A program made the position numbers and the translations under genes. DNA of 64,000 nucleotides from Rotaria sordida (Eukaryota > Rotifera > Eurotatoria > Philodinida > Philodinidae), in assembly GCA_905250125.1 (NCBI GenBank), contig CAJNOL010001308.1:1-64000 (forward strand), written 5' to 3'. Below the pieces are notes generated by a model. It ran no database searches. It was not told where the DNA came from and worked only from the letters and a program-made list of their open reading frames with translations. The stretch's first letter is position 1, and each line of letters begins with the position of its first letter. This document shows positions 23,258 through 34,375 of the stretch, piece by piece.

Positions 23258-26200
23258 GATCGATTATCTAGAAATTAGCGAAGATAGTCGTAGCTAAACA
23301 TGCAGTAAAAGGACGAGCATGACTAACTTATCTCTTTAGGTCACATATATGAACATGCTCAGAATCGAAGAACTAATAGATTATCATGATCGGTTCGACT
23401 GTGTATTCATCCGCGTCTGCTGATCAAATTGGTGAAGGTTGTGACTGGATGTGACAAACATTTATTTCTCTCTCGTATTTCTTCAATTCTGCTACACGAA
23501 ACGTCTATTTTGATGCCAATTTGCGCAGCTTACATCTACACGTAGGCTTCCGATGGTATAGGAGAATGAGTTCCAATTAAGTGAAATGCGCATCTAACTT
23601 CCGACAAATATTACAAACGCGACAGCTGGAATGAGGGCATGTCAGGCAAGAGTGGGAAGTACATTCTCATGTTTCGTAGACTTATTTATAGCTAATATGT
23701 AGAAGAAACAGAGTCAAATGAGAAATGAATGAACTTGACGCTTCTTTCTTTTTTTTGATAACGCTTGCTGGAAGCAACATGATCTGCTGCTGTTTTTTTT
23801 TTCGTACTTGATTTATCTCTGTCTCTCATTCTGAACCGATACTTTCGATGGAAGACTTCACAATAACCAATTAGTTCACCTCTTAACTGCCGTTGCTACT
23901 AGTTGAATTACTAGGTCTTCGCCGAAATACATACAGCTTTTGTTAACGTGTCACCAATGCATGTGTACGAAAGAGAGAGAACTGTGCGAGTTGTCTGACA
24001 GAACTCAATACGTGCTCTTTTTTTTATTTCAGAATTTGTTTTGCTCATTTTCTTGCGATGTCACCAAGCGAACGCGAGAAAGTCTTACGTACGACTACGC
24101 GCATTAGAAAAAAAGCAAAAAAAAACATTCTTCAAGTAAAAATTTGCAATGGAAGAGCTCAAAACAACAATGTATGCACTTCTGAAGAATTTTGTGTAAT
24201 TATAAAAAAAGTCATGCGTCATTTTGACACAATTTGGCTGATACCATTGGCGGAAAATAGAACGCACTTCTCGGCGAAGTTATTGAAATAATAATGTAAA
24301 ACATTTCGAACAATTTAAGGACCGAAACAGTTATGAGCATTCATCCCAACTAAAATGACAAACAATCATGTAAATTCGCAGTAAGATGCAGTATATTGCT
24401 GCCAATGCTGGAATAAAAATCTATTCCTAGACTGAACGAACTTGAAGCTGTTTCGATTTGACAAAAAAACCTACATGACATATCCAAGATTTCTACTTTG
24501 GAATACATTGTAATCTACTAGTTTTCCAGAGTTTTTCCAGAAAAACTCATACTTCAAAGGATAATGTGTGAGTCCCAGCCATCAAAGTTGTTCATGCTTC
24601 TCTACAACCTTGTAACGTGAAATATATGACTATCTAACATCGATCAGTATGTACGACACATTTGTATAACTTCTAAATTAATTTTCTGGTAGAATCGGAT
24701 GATGAACAAAAACTTGATGTACAAAGTCAAAATTCAAGAAAGCTCGCACAATTTTCAAATCCAATAGGAAACTGCACTCTAAAACTTCACAGAGTGGAGT
24801 TTTTAAAAACTTTTGAACTTACTTTTTTTGAAATCGATGCATGTTTTTCTCTAGAGGGAGAGAAAAGTTTTTACCATCGTATCAGTATTTGCCTATTCAC
24901 TTTCTTGTCGGATCACTTGACAATTAATTACAGATTTTGTTTTGTTGCATTATTAACTATTTATGAAATATTCAGTCTACCGTTCCAAACATCTCTGACC
25001 CTTATGCTAGTTTTACTCAACCGATTCTATTTAACAAAATCAATCTTGCGAAATGAATAGTTCCGATCTTACCACTGTGAGTTTCTGTCAGATCGTCGAT
25101 ATTATTTTCAGAACGAAACACGTGGATGCATACAAAAGAGACACATGGGAGTGCCGAATAGAGATCAGCGAGAACACCATGGCTCCCATACTCCCGACCT
25201 TGCTGGAGCCGGATTGGAGTCGAGGTCGGGACTGGGGAGAAATGAAAGTAATTTTCGGATTTTTGGGCTAAAAAGTTTGACCTCGCTGATCTGTAGTGTC
25301 GAGCAAGGTAAAAAGAAACCACGCCAAGAGTGATTACATAGCATTCGTATAAAAATACTCTGTCTTTGGCAATGGAATCCTAGTGTCGTCCTCCAAAACG
25401 CAGTTTGTTTTTGTAGCGTTCACTAGTGTAGATGCAATCGTATAGATAAAAAGTCATTGTTAATGCTTACTAACAAGTAGACTATAGTGAACAAAAGAAA
25501 AAAAACTGATTTTATATTTCCGTACATATTCGCAATAGATGATACAGCTGCAGCTGACTCCAAAGCATTGGTTTTCAAGAAACAAAAACATTTTCGTCAG
25601 TAATTCGAGTTCGAAATCATGTATAGTCAATATAATAGTGACAAACTCTATTCACTCACCTTCGAATGTGTGTTGAGCGACTTATTTTCGTCTTTCTTCT
25701 ATTACAATCATGTGGAGAACGGTTTATAAGTAAACATATTTATATTCATGTTTAGCTTGTAAAGAAAAGAAAAAAGACATTACAGGTGTTTCGTTGCGAC
25801 GGTGTGAATTTGTCTCCTACAGCATGCACTACGTCATGAATGGGGGCTACATAAATTTCTCTCGATCTTCTATTTATTTCAAATAAATATCGATGTTCGT
25901 CACTATAATAACTTTAAAAGTTTCGGAGTTACATGAAAGTTACACAAATCTCAGAGTCAGCTTTTTCAGTTGAGTAACTTTCATACATTCAAGAACATTG
26001 TACATTGATTTGTCGTTATCCTATTGTTTCTTTTGACCGAAGAAAAACATCTTTTAAAGTTCAGACATATACATATAGAGTCGAATCAAACTGAACACGT
26101 TTTTTCCTGCAAAAAATATGCCTGAGATCGATTGTAAGGTGATAGGAAAGGGATAGGCTCTCCTCGTAACTCAAGTTTCTTGAGAAATGTATTGTATAGC

Positions 26201-26352
26201 TATTAGAAAGCCTTTTTTAGACACGAAAGCAAAATAAAATTGAAAAACAAAACTTTCTTCTTCCTTGCTCCTTGAGCTTTTCGTGCATTCTGATAATCTC
26301 TTAATGTTATTATGCACTAGATAGATCAATGTCAAGCAGTAGTTATTCGTAC
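23258..26352. other. Intergenic, 3.1 kb
   Basis: Upstream of DGK. A 9-bp stem tcccgacct / aggtcggga (25192-25200 and 25223-25231) marks a GC-richer patch with CCGGATTGGAGTCG, possibly another hAT-like fragment. The + strand frame 24058-24291 starts with ATG but has no recognisable domain or introns, and I do not call it. Confidence 0.5.
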
Positions 26353-26702
26353 ATGAACAAGCCATCAATCAACGAATGGCTTGTATGTCAATATAGCAGA
26401 CATCCTCTTATTGATTCTCTAATATTGACTTTGTGTGATCAAACATTCTGTCACTCATGCATCGAGTTCAATCAAAGACTTTGTCGATCAATGATTTGAT
26501 TCCGGCAGATTCAACTCTGCACAAAACGTTCGATCATCTGGTTGTTAAATGCAATGATTGTGAACACATTATCTCCTGCGCTTACGAACAAATCCGACCT
26601 ATGCTTGTCAAGCTCATCACTAAGAGCGATCATTTCAGAGAAAGATGTAAACAGCTTGAAACTATAATCAATCAGCGTGAGATAGGTATATGCCTAATTT
26701 AA
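26353..26702 (+). pseudogene. RING-finger gene fragment, frameshifted
   Basis: From ATG at 26353, 48 codons read like a RING start: MNKPSINEWLVCQYSRHPL, then LILTLCDQTFCHSCIEFN. A stop falls at 26497-26499. In another frame from about 26465 the text continues QSKTLSINDLIPADS, LVVKCNDCEHIISC and ERCKQLETIINQ. A cysteine of the first zinc pair is lost (CQYS for the usual CPIC). A frameshifted E3-ligase-type fragment is the best reading; the continuation could also involve an unseen intron. Confidence 0.55.
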
Positions 26703-26901
26703 ACATTTCTGTAGATCTAATAATGTGGCGAACTTCATGCAGATGAAAAGATACAAATCATTTACTACTTATTGTATTGAATATAGAAAAATGAGTTTGA
26801 AACGACGAGACTTTAACAAATCGATATGATAGATCTGAAATTTTGTCATCTATTCGATCATAGAACGTGCAGATTGGAGCCCAACTATGGTATTGTCAGT
26901 A

Positions 26902-26921
26902 GGGTGTGGGTGTGGGGTGGG
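26902..26921 (+). repeat. Interstitial telomere-like TGTGGG tract
   Basis: Reads GGGTGTGGGTGTGGGGTGGG. TGTGGG is, as I recall, the telomere repeat reported for Adineta vaga. At about three units it may mark an old chromosome end, an end-joining scar or chance. Confidence 0.5.
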
Positions 26922-28316
26922 ATAACAAGACTCTTTCTCATTTTAATTAATAGGTAAACGTGCATCATTTGAAAGAATAGATAATGAGTTAAAAAACTTA
27001 GAATGATAATTTGACCCAGAATATAAGTATTACAGCTAAAATTTACGTCGTTTTCAACATTTAATACTCCTTGTAGATCATGAAAGAAAGAAATTAATGT
27101 ATTCATAATAATCTAAATAAAAAATAAGTCATAACTTTACACGATTCCTCACAGCATTCACAAATTTAAACTTATATTCTATCACTCGAGTCTGGATGTG
27201 GGTGTTAGTTATAAGAACAATAACATGACACAGTCATACCCTTTGATTGGTCGACAGCGGACCAATCAGATTAATTGTTGATGGATATTTTAAAAACGAT
27301 AGTCTGGAGCCATTTCTCAGTTGATCTCAATGGTTGATACGATCATTCAGTAGGAAAAACTGTTCTATTTCGATCTACACAAGGTCGACATTGCTAGCTT
27401 GCTCCGTTCAAGAATTATAAGAGTTTTCCTGAGACCTTCGATTTTAGCCAATGGATCTAGGACCATTCAGAAAAGCATTGAGCCAGGGATTAATTTACCG
27501 TGCTGAATTAAAGGGCAATATTTGTTTTTGGACTTCAAATGACCGGACACTATTATCTCGATAACACCTTAATTTCACAATCAAATGATTTCGAGTCTTA
27601 AAACAATATCATTATTCAACTGATCATGGTGAATTACCCCTATCTAATTGCTTTTATCGGTAATCCTAAGTCGGTTGGCTGAAATAGGAGATCTCAGAAA
27701 CACACTTATCACTCTTGAATGAAGAGTGTGGGTCTTCTCTTCTCGATCATCCATCCCCAGATCCACAACCACACTGTCCCAAGTAGATGTTTCATATAAA
27801 ATAAAATAGCATATTTCTTTTGAGTTACTGGTAAATATTGACCAACACTATCATTCTTTAAAAAAACTGCAAGCTAACAAGTTAATTAAAAGAAGTTGAT
27901 TTAGTATTCTTCTGTCTTTATCACATTGTTCAATGTTCTAACAAACATAAAGACAATTGTATTAGCGTCATCTATCGTGATATGTCTCGTATGATGAAGG
28001 ACAATTTACTGCACATCGATAAGAGCTTTGATTGATGTATAACGTATTTATGCATGACTTCAGTTTTGAGTAATAATAGGAAGACTAAACAAAAAAAAGA
28101 AAACTTCTTTTACATTTTTCTCAAAATAAATTTTTTCGTTAATGATCGAACTGCACACACGTTTTTTCTTAATATACTTTATTCAAAACAGCTAGATATT
28201 TTTTTGATCGATAAGTATATGCATAGTCGATCAGATGAGAGAAAGGAATTTTTCAATTAATCGTCAGTGTTAGAGAAGGATGAATATGAGTGTGGATTTA
28301 TATCTTGTCTCAACTC

Positions 28317-28330
28317 ACACACCCACACCC
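28317..28330 (-). repeat. Telomere-like tract at edge of unit B
   Basis: ACACACCCACACCC, about two TGTGGG units on the minus strand, lying just outside the left boundary of unit B. Confidence 0.4.
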
Positions 28331-28559
28331 TATGTTTCATATTCTGTTTATACATGATTTCATACGATTATGAGTCATCGATCAGATAACTATTCAAAAA
28401 CAGGTCTAACTTATGTGTCACCAAAAATACAATAGTATACCATGATAAAATAAAGGCGAGAAGTCAGCGAGTGTACAATATTGACCTATAAAATATGATC
28501 GTTAGTTAACTAAAAAAAAGTTTTCAGTTCTGATACTTGCGCGAGTGTACTCAACATCT

Positions 28560-28860
28560 GCACTCTTCCATATTATTCTTTCTTTTTTTAATTCGACTCT
28601 TGATGTGACTGTCCTATCCGTTCATATGCATTCAAATGGAGGTGGTCATAATCAAAGAGGTTCATCCTGATCATGGCAATAAAACGCAGGGAAATGTAAT
28701 ATTTATATCAGATGATTTCTCTTCTCATCTACTACAGGACCATAAAGATAATGGTGGTCCTCAACTAGGTATATTTTTGATTGATAATTTCAACATTACG
28801 TCTATTAATAATGTTTTTTCTCTTAATACGAGGATCTAGTAATCACTCATGATCATAGAT
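28560..28860 (+). pseudogene. Secreted short peptide gene, copy B, exon 1 lost
   Basis: The second-exon leader remnant (about 28610-28650, VLSVHMHSNGGGHNQRG) and the conserved tail (HGNKTQGNVIFISDDFSS, later LIDNFNITSINNVFS) are in different frames. The exon carrying the start in copy A is deleted. An ATG at 28636 opens 67 codons covering the conserved tail, so a short peptide could still be made. Confidence 0.55.
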
Positions 28861-29095
28861 TTTTCGAATTCATATGCGTTTCTTGTCTAAACAATGTTCA
28901 CTAAATTGTTCTATTAAAAGAATGATCTTTTTTTCTCGTTCTGCCAGTTATGATGTTTAACAGCAATACTTATTAAAAAATAGTGAGAAAAATTCCTATT
29001 ATATATGATTATATGAATTTTTTATTTAATATAAAATGGATTAAATAAATGAAATTTTATGATAATGAGATATTATTTTGTTCTACGTCTTTTCA

Positions 29096-29506
29096 TCAAT
29101 ATTTATCATTAAAGGAGAGTATATCAGTGAATTTACGTAAAAGTCGACGACGAGCTTGAGACCATGAACATTTACCATTATCAGGTCGATTGCATCGATT
29201 AGTTGAGCAACATTGTACATTAGAAATACCGATCAATACATTCTCCAATCTGTTACATAGGTTTTTAGAAATCATTGAATATGCCCATTTTGTAACTCCT
29301 GTTGCTTGTTCTCGTTGACTACAAGCTTGATCATCTTTTGTACATTTAAAACGATATTTTACACATCTACAAACTTCTCCTGAACCACAATTTTCCATAT
29401 CAGGTGCTAACAGACATCTGGTATCCGTACCCGTATAGCATTCAATCGATGAAGTAGTTGCAAAAAATAAGCAAAAGACGATAGTAAAAAGTATTCGACG
29501 ACGCAT
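29096..29506 (-). CDS. Secreted Ly6/uPAR-like 12-cysteine protein, copy B
   Basis: Single exon, 136 residues. Residues 1-20 form a signal peptide (FTIVFCLFFATTSS). The mature part opens ECYTG and closes QCCSTNRCNRP, the CY start and CC-x4-CN end that mark three-finger Ly6/uPAR folds. It has 12 cysteines against the usual 8-10. The C-terminus is basic (SQARRRLLRKFTD) rather than hydrophobic, so there is no GPI-anchor signal and it should be soluble. Copy C at 32890 keeps all 12 cysteines and the RRRLLRKFTD tail while differing at many other sites, so both look selected for fold. It reads towards the broken + strand partner. Function is unknown; the fold assignment is moderate. Confidence 0.85.
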   Translation of the reverse strand: MRRRILFTIVFCLFFATTSSIECYTGTDTRCLLAPDMENCGSGEVCRCVKYRFKCTKDDQACSQREQATGVTKWAYSMISKNLCNRLENVLIGISNVQCCSTNRCNRPDNGKCSWSQARRRLLRKFTDILSFNDKY

Positions 29507-29690
29507 TGTATAGTTGAAGAATGAAAAATATTAAAGGGAATATAGGTTCTCAAGAAAAAAAGCAGTATAATAGCGCTTTTACATATTCTATACTCCTACA
29601 TGTTAAGGTATGAAAAGAAGTAGTTATTCGTTTTTGCTATATATATACAGCACTGCGTATTGTGTCAACATCACGAATAATTTGTTCTGC

Positions 29691-30062
29691 TCCTTTGAGT
29701 TCTAAAAAAAAATAATTGACTGCTTTTCTTTTATCGTATTGATTCAGGGTTAACAGTGAATTCAAGGTCTTGTAACGAACAGAACACACTACTATGTATG
29801 TGTCGTATCGAGATTGCAACTTCGACAAAAAAAGAATTGTCGAAGCTAAACACCAAATAAATATCAATCAATTGATGATATTAAAAATAATGTATAAAAT
29901 TATAGTTGATTTTACATTTTGGAAAAAAACATTTCAATCGTTTTTTTTTTGTTAATACTTTATATAATTGTAGATCTATTGTGACGACATTAATGTCTGT
30001 AACTAATGAAAGAAATCTCTAGAATACTATGCCCTGATTTAAACAACACTTGTATTTTATAC
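29691..30062. other. Spacer after unit B
   Basis: No gene is seen; the minus-strand frame around 29637-29867 has no recognisable feature. Confidence 0.5.
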
Positions 30063-30672
30063 TAACGGATGGGACAAAAATTTTGCACTAATTTTGTTTT
30101 TGATATAGAGCTGTGATAGAATATGGTAGAGACTTTATTTTTTTTTTTATTAGAAAGATCAAATTGTCTAGTGCGAAAGCGTTTTTCAAAAGCTATAAAT
30201 ATCTTAGAACAAAAAACATCGGAAAACTTTCGTGTGGTATTAAAATAATCGATGGAACATACAAGAGAATAAACAGCAGATAATTTGATTAAAAATCTTA
30301 ACGGAGAGCAGTAATGAAAAACATTGATGCAAGACGATACCATAAAAGTGTTCATTTCGACCGTTATAAAATATGAAGAGAATTTCTTTCTTTTTCCACA
30401 GCAATTGTGCTCTATCATTACATAGTAAAACTTGGATTAGACAAATAAAAATATGATCAATCTAATTAGGTGAAAACTTTTCTAAGTTCAAAAAAAAAAA
30501 GTTCCAGAAGAGTTTTTCGATGCTTTTTGTTCTAAGATATTTATGACCTTTGAAAAACATTTTTGTGTTAGACACTTGGATCTTTCGAATAAAAAGAAAA
30601 TGAAATCTCTACAACATTCCAGTACAGTACTATATCTAAAACAAAATTAATGCAGAACTTTTGCCCTCCCTA
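30063..30672. mobile_element. Mariner-like TIR element, 610 bp
   Basis: Ends are TA-ACGGATGGGACAAAAAT and, inverted, TA-GGGAGGGCAAAAG. Long imperfect inverted arms follow, about 250 bases each: gcactaattttg with gatatagag on the left mirrors ctatatctaaaac with aaaattaatgc on the right. TA dinucleotides at both outer edges fit a Tc1/mariner-type MITE. Open frames inside are by-products of the arms. Confidence 0.7.
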
Positions 30673-32059
30673 TGAATGAAAAAAATTGCTATGCATAAGG
30701 ACAAGTTAAACGCTTCTCTGGATCAAACAAACATCTCACCTAATTGAGGTTTTAAATGCCCGGTTTCAGTATTATCTATGTATCAATCGAATATGATGCC
30801 TATCAGTTAAACTAATCTCAAAGAAGAACATATTCAACAAATATCATAACAAAAATAATAGATAAAGAGCAACTTTTGACCTTCAGACGTGATCGGTGAG
30901 ATGTTATAAAGATTTATTTTTTGAGATTTGTTATTTATATGGAAACAATTAGATTTATCTGTTGTATCATATTACATATTTTGTCTGTATTAGAAGAAAA
31001 CCACAGTCTGGAGTATGCATTCTGACCTAATATTTTTACTATAATTTTGCCCAATGAAATATATTGAACGGCATAAAATAACATTATTTTTGTGTTCTCT
31101 ATCTTTTCGTTGTTCTAATAATTCATTGATAGAATGATCTATTGGAAAAATTTATTTTAACAAATGAATAAACCTTTCACATAGACACAAGAAAATTTTT
31201 CTTTTGATTATAACAATGCTAACCATTCCATCGAAATCCTGATCTGATTTGTTCCGTATTGACCATGACGAGACACTTGAAACCGATAATTAAATGTAAC
31301 GGTAGATAATTCTATCAAGTTTATTGCATATTCAATTAATGATATAAATAATTAATGAACATCCAAATCACAGTAGTCATACTCAATCAGAACTAAAACA
31401 ATTTGGAAAATCATTACATAATCACGACATTCTCAAAAATAATCATCATAAATATATCAATAATAAGGTAGATAAAACAATAAATACTCTTTCTATGAAT
31501 GAACAATATTTTTGTCATTCGTAAACTTAATTTCTCATATATGTTTGTAATGATATTTAACATATCCATACCTGTTTCTTACTTTTTATCAATCTTCTAA
31601 TCTTTCAATTCAATTTCGTAGCTCGCAAAATTATTCGACCGAGTTTAATTTTTTTTCCGCTGTCGTAAACTTAAGAAGAATTAAAAATAGTGATTTAAGT
31701 AGAGAATTTTATTTCCAACAAATATCGTTAAAGATGACAATGATTGCTAGTTTCTGAAAAATTCCAAAATCAATTTTTAAGGAAGCACAATTAGTAATTA
31801 TATTTCCGTTTGAATCACCTAGAATGATAGAGCAAACAACTCTCTGCAAAGTGAAATGATCGATTTTATCTTCAAAAATTCTTATTACAAATAAAATTTT
31901 CTACTCAAATCACTATTTCAGTTCACCTTATTGTCAACGGTACTGACTTAGTAGTTTGATTGAAACGAAATAGAGTAATTCATTTAATGTTTCATATCTT
32001 AACAGAAACCAGTAGACGCATAATAAGTCAAGAAAAAAAGCCACACTTATATGATGTGA
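30673..32059. other. Intergenic between units B and C
   Basis: No gene. An inverted repeat, aaatagtgatttaagtagag near 31685 and its imperfect complement near 31890-31921, suggests another small TIR element spanning roughly 31630-31960, but I cannot fix its ends. Confidence 0.45.
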
Positions 32060-32282
32060 TTAATATTGTATTTATACATGGCTTCATACCATAATGAATT
32101 ATCGATCGTGTAAACTATTCAAAAAAAAAAGAGGTATGACTTTTACATCACCAAAAATAAAATAATACATAGTAATAAAATGAAGGCGAAAAGTCAGCGA
32201 GCGTACAACAGTGATCTGTAAAATACGATCGTCAGCTTACTAAAAAACAGCATTCGGTTCTAAAGTACTTAAATAATATCTG

Positions 32283-32636
32283 GATGTAATCGATCATCAT
32301 GCTCTCTTGTGTAATTGTATTAAACATTTATATTCTTCAATATTATTCTTTCTTTTTTTCAGTTGATTATTGGTGCGACTATTCTATCGATTCCTATGCA
32401 TCCAAATAGGGGTACTCATGAATGACAGAGATCATCAACATAATGATTTACCATTACATCAGGGCAATAAAACACAAAGAAATGTAATGTTTATATCAGA
32501 TGATTTCTCTTCTCATTCACTACATAATGGTGGTTCTCGACCAGGTATACTTTTGGTTGATAATTTCAATATTACGTCTATTAATAATGTTTTTTTTTTC
32601 TTAACGAAAGGATCTGGTGATTACCCATGGTTATAG
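32283..32636 (+). pseudogene. Secreted short peptide gene, copy C, nonsense and frameshift
   Basis: Copy A starts ATGCAATCG; here the aligned site reads ATGTAATCG, an immediate stop. The second exon, after a tttttcag acceptor near 32361, gives LIIGATILSIPMH and then stops after THE. The conserved tail survives from an ATG at 32418: HQGNKTQRNVMFISDDFSS, then GILLVDNFNITSINN and an end at 32636. A 72-residue peptide without a leader is still possible. Confidence 0.55.
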
Positions 32637-32889
32637 ATTCTTTGAATTCATCTGCATTTTATGTCTAAACAATGTTCACCAAATTGTTCTACTAAAAGAA
32701 CAATCTTTTTCTCGTTCTGCCGGTTATGATGTATAACAGCAATACTTATTTAAAAAACAGTGAAAGAAACAATTTAAATTATATATGATTATATGAGGTT
32801 TTTTATTTAATATGAAAAAGTTAAAATAAATGAAATTGTATTATAATGAAATATAATTTTATTTCTCGTCTTTTCATCAATGTTGACTA

Positions 32890-33279
32890 TTAAACATCGA
32901 ATAAATCAGTAAATTTACGTAAAAGTCGACGACGAGTATTAGACGATGAACATTCAACATTATCAGGTCGATTGCATCGATCAGTTGAGCAACATTCCAT
33001 ATCAAAAAGACTACTGATTGCATCTTTATATGCTTCACATACACTTTCAGAAGTCAATGAATATACCCATTTTGTAGTTCCTGCTGATTTTTCCTGTTGA
33101 TTACAAGCGTCATCATCTTCTGTACATGTAAAACGATATTTTATACATCTACAAGCATCCCCTGAACCACAATCTTTCGCATCAGGTGCTAAGAAACATT
33201 CGTTATCCATGCCCAAATAGCATCGAATTGATAAAGTAGTCGCAAAACATAAGCAAAAGACGATTAATTGATGGAGCAT
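32890..33279 (-). CDS. Secreted Ly6/uPAR-like 12-cysteine protein, copy C
   Basis: Single exon, 129 residues from ATG at 33279 (the frame is open further upstream but without an ATG). Signal peptide MLHQLIVFCLCFATTLS, mature start IRCYLG, end ECCSTDRCNRP, then a basic RRRLLRKFTD tail. All 12 cysteines align with copy B, as do the blocks CGSG-x-xCRC and KYRF-x-CT. The middle is more acidic than in B (EDDDACNQQEKS). Soluble three-finger-type protein; partner and role unknown. Confidence 0.85.
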   Translation of the reverse strand: MLHQLIVFCLCFATTLSIRCYLGMDNECFLAPDAKDCGSGDACRCIKYRFTCTEDDDACNQQEKSAGTTKWVYSLTSESVCEAYKDAISSLFDMECCSTDRCNRPDNVECSSSNTRRRLLRKFTDLFDV

Positions 33280-33444
33280 AGTAGAGTTAAAGAAAGTATA
33301 GCTTCTCAAAACATACAAAGGTAATATATTGCCTCTTTTATATATATTCTATACTCCTACACGTTAAGTGTCGTTTTGCTGCAGAATACTGCATGTTATG
33401 TCAACATCATGAATAACTTCTTCTGCTCCTCTGATGAGGAGGCA

Positions 33445-34375
33445 TATTTGAGTGCCCCTCTAAGAACAAGTTTAAAATTATTCTATTCGATAGAGACCTT
33501 GATGTATATTTTTAATATCAATGTCTTAGTTGCCATCGCTTAGATCTGAAAAAAATGAGAAAAATAAACTTTTTCACTTTTATGTCCTTTGCTGATATTC
33601 TAGCTGTATTGTTTTTTCACTTATATAAGATTTGCAAGAAATATCAATTTTTAACATAAAACAGCTATCAAAATTGAGTAAGATCCAGCACGAAACAGCT
33701 GTTTATCTGTTGCAAATGATGATTTGATTATTTATGCTTTCCGTCCGAAGTTCTTTGTTGTTTTCTACCCTTACACGGTCACCATAAATGTTTTGAATAC
33801 CCACCGTCATAATCTGTATAGTGTGACTCTAAACATCCGTTTACAGAGTATCTAACATGTGGTGAAAGCCGCCATGAGTACTGCTATATGAACATTATAC
33901 GCATGTAATACTATACAGATTTTATATGATGAAATATGATGATTCAAAAATAATACAAAATATTTGGAAGCTTTTTGTCATGGAATATTAATTGGTTTCA
34001 CTCAGAATTAGTAAAATATCAACACATAAACTTTATTTTTGCTTTTTTATATGAGGAAAGAGTAGTTTATTCTACCAGCTGCCATCTATGAATAATTATT
34101 CTTGCTATGTGATTAGAAAGTACAGTTGTGATATTGTTATCTTTGACAGATAAGTGTCTCTTTCATGTCGGATTTTACTCAATTTTGATAGCTCTTTTAT
34201 GTTAAAAATTGACATTTCTTGCAAATCTTATATAAATGAAAAAGTTTATTTTTCTTATTTTTTCAAATCTAAACGAGGTCAGCTAAGACATTGGTATTAA
34301 AAATATACATCAAGGTCTCTATCGAATAGAATGATTTTAAACTTGTTCTCAGGGGGGAGGGGGGGCATTCAAGTA
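33445..34375. mobile_element. Mariner-like TIR element, 0.93 kb
   Basis: Left end TATTTGAGTGCCCCTC, right end inverted TACTTGAATGCCCCCC. Inverted arms of about 230 bases include agaacaagtttaaaat, ttctattcgatagagacctt and tgcaagaaat. Outer TA on both sides fits Tc1/mariner insertion. The central 470 bases have no coding remnant. Confidence 0.75.

Larger units (their letters stand above)
26703..28339. other. Intergenic with telomere-like tracts
   Basis: No gene is seen. It holds GGGTGTGGGTGTGGGG at 26902-26917 and a shorter relative near 27195; the C-rich strand ACACACCCACACCC lies at 28317-28330. The open frame at 28054-28260 is A/T-rich and unsupported. Confidence 0.5.
28340..29690. repeat. 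Convergent gene-pair unit B
   Basis: Aligns with unit C (32060-33440) over its whole length, including non-coding flanks: an atacatgatttcata-type left flank, gcgaraagtcagcgag, and on the right ttctatactcctacaygttaa and gtcaacatcaygaata. A segmental duplication of about 1.35 kb. Confidence 0.8.
32060..33440. repeat. Convergent gene-pair unit C
   Basis: Third unit, same order as B. The right end abuts a TIR element starting at 33445. Confidence 0.8.

Noticed and set aside
24058-24291. 77-codon ORF with a basic N-terminus on the + strand
   Set aside because: No domain, signal peptide or splice context; an overlapping minus-strand frame is equally open.
30062-30418. 118-codon minus-strand ORF
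   Set aside because: It lies inside the inverted arms of the TIR element 30063-30672, starts without strong context and has no domain.
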